From positions 1-14,609 of the forward strand of contig CANJJP010000004.1 of NCBI GenBank assembly GCA_947474485.1: a stretch of DNA of 14,609 bases, in the 5' to 3' direction. Source of the DNA: Bacteroidota bacterium. GTDB lineage: Bacteria > Bacteroidota > Bacteroidia > B-17B0 > Aurantibacillaceae. Shown piece after piece: positions 7,033-13,440 of this stretch. Below the pieces are notes generated by a model. It made no database searches and was not told the origin of the DNA. It saw only the letters and a list, made by a program, of their open reading frames with translations. Positions within the stretch are counted from its first letter, which is position 1. The number at the start of each line of letters is the position of its first letter. The translations under genes and the position numbers were made by a program.

Positions 7033-7710
7033 TTATTTGGCAGAGTTCGCTTCTTTTTTAATTTCATCTATCGATTTTTTGATATAGCCATCTGTATTTG
7101 GGACAAATTTTGAATCTGCAACTGGGTCTTTAGAAACTGCTGTTGCTGTAAACTTCATATTAAATGGCCCAAATTTAGCTTCGTATTCCAATGGTGCCCC
7201 TTTTAATCCTTTAAATTTATTTACTCCCCTAGCAGCCCCCTGGCCTGAATAAGGTAATTGATCTGTGTGCCAAACAACTGTAACATTCTCTTCTCCTTTT
7301 TCATCCTTCGATTTTATTACCGCTTTTTTACAATCGTAACCAGCAATTTTTTTTGTTTCATCCTTATATTCAATAACAGCCTGTGTTTCTGTCGCTTTAT
7401 TTTCTTCTTCCTTCTTTTTAACATCCTCAATCTTGGCCTCGGTATAACTTTTTTGCCCCATTTGCTCTGTTAAAACTGTTACTTTTTTTTCATCATTTAT
7501 TATTGACATGTTTAAAAAAGCATTTTCAATATCTATTCTGGATTTGTTTCCTTTGAAAGTAACAATTTGTTCTGTACCATCCATTGAAGCTGCCATTTCT
7601 GGGGGCAACCCTTCACCTACAACATTATATGTTATTTTTCCTTCTTTAATTTGTGAGATACCTGCTAATGAGGTAATTAAAATAGCTGCTGATAAAATTA
7701 TTTTTTTCAT
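7033..7710 (-). CDS. Exported GLPGLI/DUF4412-like protein
   Basis: A 225-residue protein with a signal peptide (hydrophobic core 4-18, probable cleavage after GISQ at 20). The mature start EGKITYNVVGEGLPPEM resembles the GLPGLI and DUF4412 families of exported Bacteroidota proteins, beta-rich and of unknown role. A Lys/Glu-rich helix (about 93-115) precedes the family-like motif IAGYDCKK (122-129). After it come a WHTD stretch (147-150) and a KFG..MKF region (179-187). The same IAGY[DN]CKK and KFG..M.F pattern occurs in the lipoprotein encoded just upstream, so the two look like paralogues. The gene lies 49 bp behind the lipoprotein gene and 25 bp ahead of the next, consistent with an operon. 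No catalytic motif is seen. Confidence 0.85.
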   Translation of the reverse strand: MKKIILSAAILITSLAGISQIKEGKITYNVVGEGLPPEMAASMDGTEQIVTFKGNKSRIDIENAFLNMSIINDEKKVTVLTEQMGQKSYTEAKIEDVKKKEEENKATETQAVIEYKDETKKIAGYDCKKAVIKSKDEKGEENVTVVWHTDQLPYSGQGAARGVNKFKGLKGAPLEYEAKFGPFNMKFTATAVSKDPVADSKFVPNTDGYIKKSIDEIKKEANSAK

Positions 7711-7759
7711 TTTTGTATATTGATTTTTTTATGCCTTAATTCAAGTATCGTACCAAAAA

Positions 7760-8443
7760 CTATTGAATTGATTTAAAGAATGCATCCATTTCAGCTTTGG
7801 TAATTACTTTGTAAAAACTAGGTAGTTCGAACATCGAATTAGGAATTTCTTCTTTTCTTACCGATTTTGCTATGAACTCCATTTCCATCCCAAATTTTTG
7901 AAGTCTAAATTGCATTACCAAGCCATTAATACCTTCATAAGGCGTGCTGTAATTAGCCTTTTTTATATCTAGTTCTTCTGTATAATAAATATCAAATTTA
8001 TTTGATGGATCTGATAAATTTGTTGCAATTACCTTTTTACAATTATAACCAGCTATAACTTTGGTTTCGCTTGTTTCTTCAAATTTAAACTTATAGGATT
8101 CTAGTTCTTTTTTAATTTGTTGTTCATCTTCAATGCAAGCATTTTTCATGTCAAAAACCTTAACCATAGTTGTAAACGTTTTAGTTTTAGGGTTCGCCAC
8201 AAATTTAGAAGTGAATACCCCCATGGTTGTCATTTCTGAACAAAAGAGATCATTTTTAAAAAACATCGACATCCCATTTGGAGCTAAACCTGCCATTGGA
8301 TGATCCTTGTCAACAACAGAAGCTTCGTACTCAATAACACACTCTGAAATAAATTTAGGGCTATCGTGAGAACAAGAGCCCAAGAGAAAAGGTATAATTA
8401 AAGTAACAAGGACTCTAGTTAAAATGTTCGGGTTTTTTTTCAC
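7760..8443 (-). CDS. Lipoprotein related to the GLPGLI/DUF4412-like neighbour
   Basis: A 227-residue lipoprotein. I chose GTG 8443: it gives a canonical lipoprotein signal (MKKN, hydrophobic core 10-21, lipobox LGSC at 21-24, lipidated Cys24). The frame stays open back to a GTG at 8503, but that codon lies upstream of the likely promoter boxes (8466-8500) and would add an implausible leader. The mature part starts with a beta-strand pattern (CVIEYEASVV), has IAGYNCKK at 130-137, a YYTEEL stretch (153-158) and KFGMEMEF at 183-190, all aligning with the next gene. It is therefore a paralogue carried on a lipid anchor instead of a cleaved signal peptide. First gene of the leftward operon. Function unknown. 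Confidence 0.82.
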   Translation of the reverse strand: MKKNPNILTRVLVTLIIPFLLGSCSHDSPKFISECVIEYEASVVDKDHPMAGLAPNGMSMFFKNDLFCSEMTTMGVFTSKFVANPKTKTFTTMVKVFDMKNACIEDEQQIKKELESYKFKFEETSETKVIAGYNCKKVIATNLSDPSNKFDIYYTEELDIKKANYSTPYEGINGLVMQFRLQKFGMEMEFIAKSVRKEEIPNSMFELPSFYKVITKAEMDAFFKSIQ

Positions 8444-8465
8444 AAAAAGTATTAATAACAGACCC

Positions 8466-8500
8466 CTAAAATATGCATAATTTCCCTTATTCTCAAAAAA
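8466..8500 (-). promoter_or_regulatory. Promoter of the leftward exported-protein operon
   Basis: Read leftwards, TTTTTTG (8500-8494) is followed after 20 bp by TATTTTAG (8473-8466), one mismatch from TAnnTTTG, at the spacing usual for Bacteroidota. Initiation about 5-7 bp further on would give a leader of roughly 16 bases to the GTG at 8443. Confidence 0.55.
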
Positions 8501-8514
8501 CACCTTGGTTTTTA

Positions 8515-8547
8515 TTTTTGTAAATAGAAATAATTTTTCTATATTTG
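8515..8547 (+). promoter_or_regulatory. Promoter of rpsU
   Basis: TTTTTG (8515-8520) and TATATTTG (8540-8547) are separated by 19 bp: an exact Bacteroidota -33/-7 pair. The leader to the rpsU ATG is short (about 12-15 bases) and has no Shine-Dalgarno. The promoter is back to back with that of the leftward operon, with 14 bp between their -33 boxes. Confidence 0.78.
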
Positions 8548-8566
8548 ACCCCTCAAATTATATAAG

Positions 8567-8761
8567 ATGTTAATAGTACAAGTTAAAGAAGGTGAGTCTT
8601 TAGAAAAAGCTCTTAAGAAGTTCAAAAAGAAGTTTGAAAAAACAGGTGTTGTAAAGGAATTACGTGAGCGTCAAAAATTCACTAAGCCTTCTATTAAGCG
8701 TAGAGAAGCTGTTATTAATGCAGTTTACAAGCAAAAATTACAATTGGGAGAAATAGAATAA
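8567..8761 (+). CDS. rpsU: Small-subunit ribosomal protein bS21
   Basis: Component of the 30S ribosomal subunit near the 3' end of 16S rRNA. The 64-residue protein has the bS21 pattern: MLIVQVKEGESLEKALKKF, a basic first helix, VVKELRERQKFTKPSIKRR and a second helix. In Flavobacterium johnsoniae, bS21 with bS18 and bS6 has been reported to sequester the anti-Shine-Dalgarno tail, with Tyr54 contributing to the pocket; this protein also has Tyr at 54 (NAVYKQK). It starts the set rpsU - recombinase - hpf, common in Bacteroidota. It has its own strong promoter and is followed by a hairpin that could separate it from the recombinase gene. The leader lacks a Shine-Dalgarno, unlike the strong one reported for F. 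johnsoniae rpsU (from memory). Confidence 0.96.
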   Translation: MLIVQVKEGESLEKALKKFKKKFEKTGVVKELRERQKFTKPSIKRREAVINAVYKQKLQLGEIE

Positions 8762-8795
8762 TTCTATTCCTCTTTATTTTATTTCAAATATTTAG

Positions 8796-8853
8796 TAAAA
8801 TTAACTTTCAGGTTAGGGTTTAATTAGTTAAATTCGTCTGAAAGTTAATTTTA
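8796..8853 (+). terminator. 16-bp hairpin between rpsU and the recombinase gene
   Basis: TAAAATTAACTTTCAG (8796-8811) pairs perfectly with 8838-8853 around a 26-base loop. A T-rich run (TTTTATTTTTT, 8849-8859, partly in the stem) follows, and then the recombinase ATG at 8860. It can serve as the rpsU terminator. Because the start codon comes right after it, it could also control expression of the recombinase and hpf by read-through or by occluding the start. Confidence 0.65.
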
Positions 8854-8859
8854 TTTTTT

Positions 8860-9747
8860 ATGTGGCAGGAGGAAGAAACCTTATTCTTTGATTACTTAAG
8901 CTACGAGCGTAAGTATTCGCCACTAACAATTGTTTCCTACCGAAACGATTTATCACAATTTAAATTGTTTATTGCCGAAACCTTTGGTGATACTGCACTT
9001 TCTCAAGTAGATCATATCATTATTCGCGAATGGATTGGTAAATTGAAAGAAGCTAAAATTGCCTCTTCTAGTATAAACCGTAAACTTAGTACTTTAAAGT
9101 CTTTTTTTAAGTTTTTGCAACGTTTACATCCTGAAATTAATAATCCTTTAAGTAAAATTCAGGCTCCAAAACCTAAAAAACGTTTACCTGTATTTATTGA
9201 TGAAAGCCAGATTCCACGATTGGATATGAGTGTTTTTGAAAGTAACTCTTTTGACGAAATTCAAGAAAAGTTAGTGTTTGAGTTCTTTTATCAAACTGGT
9301 ATTCGGAGAAATGAATTACTCTTACTTAAAGAAAGTGATGTTAATTTGCATGGTTTAAGTATTAAAGTGCTTGGGAAAAGAAACAAAGTGAGGGCAATTC
9401 CGATTGCAATCGAGTTTAAAAGAATGTTGGCGGCATTTTTTAACTTAAAGAAAATCAAGGGTATCGATTCTGATTTTTTCTTTTGTGATAAAAAAGGAAA
9501 CCATTTGAGCGAATCATACGTTTACAAGATTATAAAAGAGCAAATTGCCACAATTTCAACTTTGCATAAAAAAAGCCCGCATGTGTTGCGACATAGTTTT
9601 GCAACACACTTATTAAACAACGGTGCCGATATTAACGCAGTAAAGGAATTGTTGGGGCACAGTAGTTTGGCAGCGACGCAAATTTATACGCATAATACAA
9701 TAGAGAAATTAAAGAAAGTTTATAACCAAGCTCATCCAAGAGCATAA
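8860..9747 (+). CDS. xerC: XerC-type tyrosine recombinase
   Basis: Site-specific tyrosine recombinase, probably resolving chromosome dimers at dif with a partner Xer protein. The N-terminal SAM-like DNA-binding domain is about 1-90 (FFDYLSYERKYSPLTIVSYR) and the catalytic domain follows from about 110. The catalytic set is complete: Arg149 (TGIRRNEL), Lys173 (LGKRNKVR), His241 and Arg244 (HVLRHSFATH), His267 (LLGHSS) and Tyr276 (TQIYTHN). The 295-residue length is normal for Xer proteins, and its place between rpsU and hpf argues for the housekeeping enzyme rather than a mobile-element integrase. ATG 8860 is the natural family start (WQEEETLFFDYL). XerC versus XerD cannot be settled here. The leader is taken up by the preceding hairpin. 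Confidence 0.92.
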   Translation: MWQEEETLFFDYLSYERKYSPLTIVSYRNDLSQFKLFIAETFGDTALSQVDHIIIREWIGKLKEAKIASSSINRKLSTLKSFFKFLQRLHPEINNPLSKIQAPKPKKRLPVFIDESQIPRLDMSVFESNSFDEIQEKLVFEFFYQTGIRRNELLLLKESDVNLHGLSIKVLGKRNKVRAIPIAIEFKRMLAAFFNLKKIKGIDSDFFFCDKKGNHLSESYVYKIIKEQIATISTLHKKSPHVLRHSFATHLLNNGADINAVKELLGHSSLAATQIYTHNTIEKLKKVYNQAHPRA

Positions 9748-9753
9748 TCTAAA

Positions 9754-9761
9754 AAAGGAGG
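9754..9761 (+). promoter_or_regulatory. Strong Shine-Dalgarno sequence of hpf
   Basis: AAAGGAGG lies 5 bases before the hpf ATG at 9767, close to a full anti-Shine-Dalgarno complement at good spacing. It stands out because no other gene start in the window has one. Confidence 0.85.
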
Positions 9762-9766
9762 CAAAT

Positions 9767-10066
9767 ATGACTATTAACACACAATCGGTGCATTTTGATG
9801 CAGACACTAAATTGTTAGACTTCGTAAATGAAAGAGTAAATAAGCTAAGTTCGATATATGAAAACATTGTAGATGCTGATGTTATCTTAAGATTAGATAA
9901 ATCAAGCACAAACGATAATAAGATTGCTGAGATTAAAGTAAAAGTAAAAGGCACCGATTTATTTGCAAAAAAACAATGCCTCTCATTTGAAGAAGCAATA
10001 GATAATTGTGTTGATGCATTAAAAACACAATTAAAAAAATATAAAGAAAAAGTTCAAGCAGTTTAA
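9767..10066 (+). CDS. hpf: Ribosome hibernation-promoting factor (HPF/YfiA, short form)
   Basis: Small cytoplasmic protein that binds the 30S decoding and mRNA channel and inactivates or protects ribosomes during slow growth. The 99-residue sequence fits the beta-alpha-beta-beta-beta-alpha fold of the RaiA/HPF family: a start strand (MTINTQSVHF), a helix (KLLDFVNERVNKLSSIY), beta strands (DADVILRLD, AEIKVKVKG, LFAKKQC) and a closing helix (SFEEAIDNCVDALKTQLKKYKEK). There is no C-terminal dimerisation domain, so it is the short form. It starts 19 bp after the recombinase stop with a strong Shine-Dalgarno, and is followed by a terminator, so it closes the rpsU-xerC-hpf set. In related genomes this set often continues into tRNA genes and tuf (from memory); here it does not. 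Confidence 0.93.
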   Translation: MTINTQSVHFDADTKLLDFVNERVNKLSSIYENIVDADVILRLDKSSTNDNKIAEIKVKVKGTDLFAKKQCLSFEEAIDNCVDALKTQLKKYKEKVQAV

Positions 10067-10087
10067 ATTGCTAGATAAAATATATTG

Positions 10088-10123
10088 AATCCTCATCCGT
10101 CTTGTCGGATGGGGATTTTTTTT
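10088..10123 (+). terminator. Intrinsic terminator of hpf
   Basis: AATCCTCATCCG (10088-10099) pairs with 10106-10117 over 12 bp including one T-G pair, with a 6-base loop, then six Ts (10118-10123). It lies 21 bp after the hpf stop. Confidence 0.9.
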
Positions 10124-10152
10124 GTTTAATTTTAGGTGATAAAATTAAATGA

Positions 10153-13100
10153 ATGAAAACTACTTTACTACTTTTTTTACTACTTCAGATTTCACTATTT
10201 GCACAACAACCTGAAGTTGTTTTAACAACAGGGCATACCGACATAGTTAGTTCTATTGACTACAATAACGATGGAACTATAATGGCAAGTGGAAGTTTGG
10301 ATAAGCTAGTTAAATTGTGGGATGTGAAAAGCGGTAAAGAAGTAAGGACATTATCAGGAAATGATGGGCGGATAGAATCAGTTGAATTTTCACCAAGCGG
10401 AAAATTTATTTCTGCCGTTCTAAATTCAAATCAAATTAAAATTTGGGAAACAGCAACGGGTAAATTAATTTCAAAAATCGAAAATTCTTCTACTTACAAT
10501 GACTTAGAATTTGTTAAAGATGATGAACGCATTATTTATATTTCAAACGACAACAAAATTGTAATTTATAATTTCTCGCAACAAAAAATTGAAACGGAGC
10601 TACCTCAAGATTTTATTACAAAAATTAGGTTGATTGAAAATGGTGCTAAAATGGCAACCTATACTGTTAAAGGAGAATTTAAAATATTTTCATTACCCGA
10701 TGGAAAAGAATTGTTAAGTACTCCCCTTTATAAAGGAGAAGAAATTCCACAAGCATCTATTCCTATGTATTTGTCGCCCGATGGTAAAACCATTGCGCTT
10801 ACACTATATAATAATAAAGTTCATTTTATGGATGTAACTACAGCAAAAGAAATTGCCGTAATGAAAGACCATGCAGCAAAAAATAATTTAATAAAAGCAG
10901 CTTGTTTTAAAGGAAATTATTTTTTGAGTGCTGATGCAATTAAAAATGTTTTCCTTTTTAATATTACAACAAAAAAAATCGAAAGGAAGTATGAATTAAC
11001 TGAGTTTTACCCTTCCTGTCTTTCCCCACATCCTCAGCAAGATTTGTTTGTGTTGGGCGATTTTAAAAAAATATTGGTTTGTAATTTATTAGATGGTAAA
11101 GTAAATAAGGTTTTCGAAAGCAGGGCAAGGCGAATTTTGAACATGGCCTACGATCAACAAGGCAAATACCTTGCAACTGCAAGTGATGAAATAAACGTGA
11201 AAATCTGGAACCTTGCTGAAAATAAAATTGAACGAAGTATAATGGGATTTTTTCCACTTACTTTCACAGCAGATGGAAAGAAACTAATTACCATGTATAA
11301 CAGCATTGGTTTAGCTATTTGGAATCCTGCTACTGGAGAAAAATTACTGGAGCTAAATACCGAATACGAATTAATCCAAACTTTAGCCGTAAGTGCTGAC
11401 GGAAAGTATTTAGCAGGAGCAGGTTTTATGGGAATACTTAAAGTATGGGATTTAAATTCGGGTAAACTTATTAAAAAATTTACTGGTCATGCTGGAGGTA
11501 TTTACGGGATTTCATTTAGTCCAGATAGTAAAACCATTGCCACTGCTGGCATGGATCAAACCGTTAAAGTATGGGATTTTGCAACAGAGAAGGTAATCAA
11601 AACATTGGAGGGGCATGAGATTTTAGCAAGTGATGTGCAGTTTACTCCAAATGGAAAATACCTTTTATCATGTGCTTGGGATAAAAAAATTAAAGTGTGG
11701 AACACAAATGATTGGTCACTTAATAAAACCATTGAAGGGCATGTGAACATGCTGTTAGATATTGATGTAACTGCTGATAGTAAATATGTAGTGAGTGCTT
11801 CTGGAAACAATACAGTTAGTCCTGCTGATAATACCATTCGTATTTGGGATATAGAAACAGGGGCAATGATTTGCAGATTGGATAACCCAACGGGGCAAAT
11901 TAATAAGGTAATTTTTGATAAAGGAAAAGATATTTTGTTTAGTTGCTCAGAAGACGGGGCTGCTAAAATTTGGAATTATAAGGATTGTAAACAATTGGCA
12001 GGTTTAATTGCTTGCTCGGGAACAAACTATTTAATATATAGTCCAGATAATTATTACACCTGTTCGCAAGAAGCTTTAAATAGTGTGAGTTTTCGTATCG
12101 ATGATAAAATTTATCCTTTCGAGCAATTTGATATTCGCCTCAATAGACCTGATATTATTGCTGAACGATTGGGTATGACTCCACAAAATTTAGTAAATGC
12201 ATACAAATACGTTTATAAAAAGCGATTGAAGAAAATGAATTTTACCGAGGAGCAGCTAGGTAAAGATTTTCATTTACCAAAAGTAGAATTAGTGACAAAA
12301 AATATCCCTTTAGTTACTAAAACGGGGCAAATAAATTATAAAGTGAAGTTGAGCGATAACCTTTATAAAATAGATCGTTTGATGGTTTATATTAATAATG
12401 TTCCAACGCATAGTTTTAATGGAGTAGATTTAAAGGGTAAAGCTTCAAATTCATTAGAATATGAGGTTACGAGCGAATTAATGGTTGGTAAAAACAAAGT
12501 TTCATTATCCTGCATCAACGAAAAAGGAGTTGAATCGATGGTGGAAAATTTTGAAGTAATTCGGGAAAACAGCTCAGGAGGAAAAGCTAATTTATATGTG
12601 ATTAGTATAGGTGTCTCAGAGTATCAAGACAACCGATACAATTTAAAATATGCAGCAAAGGATGCAAATGATGTGGTAAACAATTTTGTTCAAACAAAAG
12701 AATTATATGCAAATATTTACACCAAAACATTAATCAATAACGAAGTAACCAAAGATAACATTAATGCTTTGAAAGAATTTCTGAAGGGCACTACCGTTGA
12801 TGATGTTGTGATTGTATTTGTTGCAGGGCATGGCTTGTTGGATGAAAAACTCGACTATTATTTTGCAAGTCACGATGTAAATTTTGATAACCCTTCAGCG
12901 GCTGGAATTCCTTATGAGGAAATCGAATCTTTGTTCAATAATATTAAAGCAATTAAAAAAATTCTGTTTATGGATACTTGTCATAGCGGCGAGCTAGATA
13001 AGGATGAAGTGCAAAGTAAAAACAATACTCCATTAGAAAAGGGTGATGTTAGTTTTAGAGCAGTAGGCGAGGGTGTTGAATTAAAAAATCCATTTGGAGT

Positions 13101-13407
13101 TGAAAACAGTATTCAGTTAACTCAATCGCTTTTCGGAAATTTAAAAAAGGGAACAGGAACAACGGTAATAAGCAGTGCGGGCGGGGCAGAGTTTGCGTTG
13201 GAAAGTGATACTTGGAAAAACGGATTATTTACTTACTGTTTATTGAATGGGCTTTCACTTCAAATGGCGGATGTAGATTTTAATAAACAAATATTTGTTT
13301 CCGAACTTCAAAAGTATGTTGCACAGGAGGTGAAAACCTTGAGTAAGGGCAAGCAGCAGCCAACTGCCCGCGAGCAAAATCTCGACCTCGATTTTAGGTT
13401 GAAATAG
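10153..13407 (+). CDS. Secreted WD40-repeat caspase-family (C14) protein
   Basis: A 1084-residue exported protein. A signal peptide (cleavage near FAQ, 16-18) is followed by WD40 repeats from about 24 to 615, probably two beta-propellers. Clear blades are GHTDIV...KLWD (27-57), GHAGGI...VKVWD (445-475), GHEILA...IKVWN (487-517) and GHVNML...IRIWD (529-566); those at about 110-320 are degenerate. A linker with YPFEQFD (654-660) and NRPDIIAERLG (664-674) leads to an Ig-like region (about 710-800). The caspase domain starts LYVISIGVSEY (814-824). The catalytic pair is His893 (AGHG) and Cys943 (DTCHSGE); Asp941 is placed as in metacaspases and orthocaspases that prefer basic P1 residues. A long loop (about 948-1000) follows the Cys and could be a processing site. 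Fusion and linker look like a recurring Bacteroidota architecture (from memory). Substrate unknown. No partner gene is seen nearby. Confidence 0.93.
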   Translation: MKTTLLLFLLLQISLFAQQPEVVLTTGHTDIVSSIDYNNDGTIMASGSLDKLVKLWDVKSGKEVRTLSGNDGRIESVEFSPSGKFISAVLNSNQIKIWETATGKLISKIENSSTYNDLEFVKDDERIIYISNDNKIVIYNFSQQKIETELPQDFITKIRLIENGAKMATYTVKGEFKIFSLPDGKELLSTPLYKGEEIPQASIPMYLSPDGKTIALTLYNNKVHFMDVTTAKEIAVMKDHAAKNNLIKAACFKGNYFLSADAIKNVFLFNITTKKIERKYELTEFYPSCLSPHPQQDLFVLGDFKKILVCNLLDGKVNKVFESRARRILNMAYDQQGKYLATASDEINVKIWNLAENKIERSIMGFFPLTFTADGKKLITMYNSIGLAIWNPATGEKLLELNTEYELIQTLAVSADGKYLAGAGFMGILKVWDLNSGKLIKKFTGHAGGIYGISFSPDSKTIATAGMDQTVKVWDFATEKVIKTLEGHEILASDVQFTPNGKYLLSCAWDKKIKVWNTNDWSLNKTIEGHVNMLLDIDVTADSKYVVSASGNNTVSPADNTIRIWDIETGAMICRLDNPTGQINKVIFDKGKDILFSCSEDGAAKIWNYKDCKQLAGLIACSGTNYLIYSPDNYYTCSQEALNSVSFRIDDKIYPFEQFDIRLNRPDIIAERLGMTPQNLVNAYKYVYKKRLKKMNFTEEQLGKDFHLPKVELVTKNIPLVTKTGQINYKVKLSDNLYKIDRLMVYINNVPTHSFNGVDLKGKASNSLEYEVTSELMVGKNKVSLSCINEKGVESMVENFEVIRENSSGGKANLYVISIGVSEYQDNRYNLKYAAKDANDVVNNFVQTKELYANIYTKTLINNEVTKDNINALKEFLKGTTVDDVVIVFVAGHGLLDEKLDYYFASHDVNFDNPSAAGIPYEEIESLFNNIKAIKKILFMDTCHSGELDKDEVQSKNNTPLEKGDVSFRAVGEGVELKNPFGVENSIQLTQSLFGNLKKGTGTTVISSAGGAEFALESDTWKNGLFTYCLLNGLSLQMADVDFNKQIFVSELQKYVAQEVKTLSKGKQQPTAREQNLDLDFRLK

Positions 13408-13418
13408 GCTGAAATTCT

Positions 13419-13426
13419 TATATTTG
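13419..13426 (+). promoter_or_regulatory. -7 promoter box of the LKR-like dehydrogenase gene
   Basis: TATATTTG, an exact TAnnTTTG match followed by CAC, lies 14 bp before the ATG at 13441 in the short gap after the caspase gene. The nearest TTG (13399-13401) is 17 bp upstream, shorter than the usual spacing. It suggests independent transcription from the caspase gene. Confidence 0.5.
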
Positions 13427-13440
13427 CACAAATTATTTTT

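Noticed and set aside
8444..8503. Longer GTG start for the lipoprotein
   Set aside because: It would put 20 extra residues before a canonical lipoprotein signal and lies upstream of the predicted transcript start.
8860..9747. Integrase of a mobile element
   Set aside because: Length, complete catalytic set and position between rpsU and hpf fit the housekeeping Xer recombinase; no attachment site or phage gene is nearby.
11556..11837. 93-codon leftward frame
   Set aside because: It is antisense to the WD40 repeats; the repeats on the other strand explain its openness.
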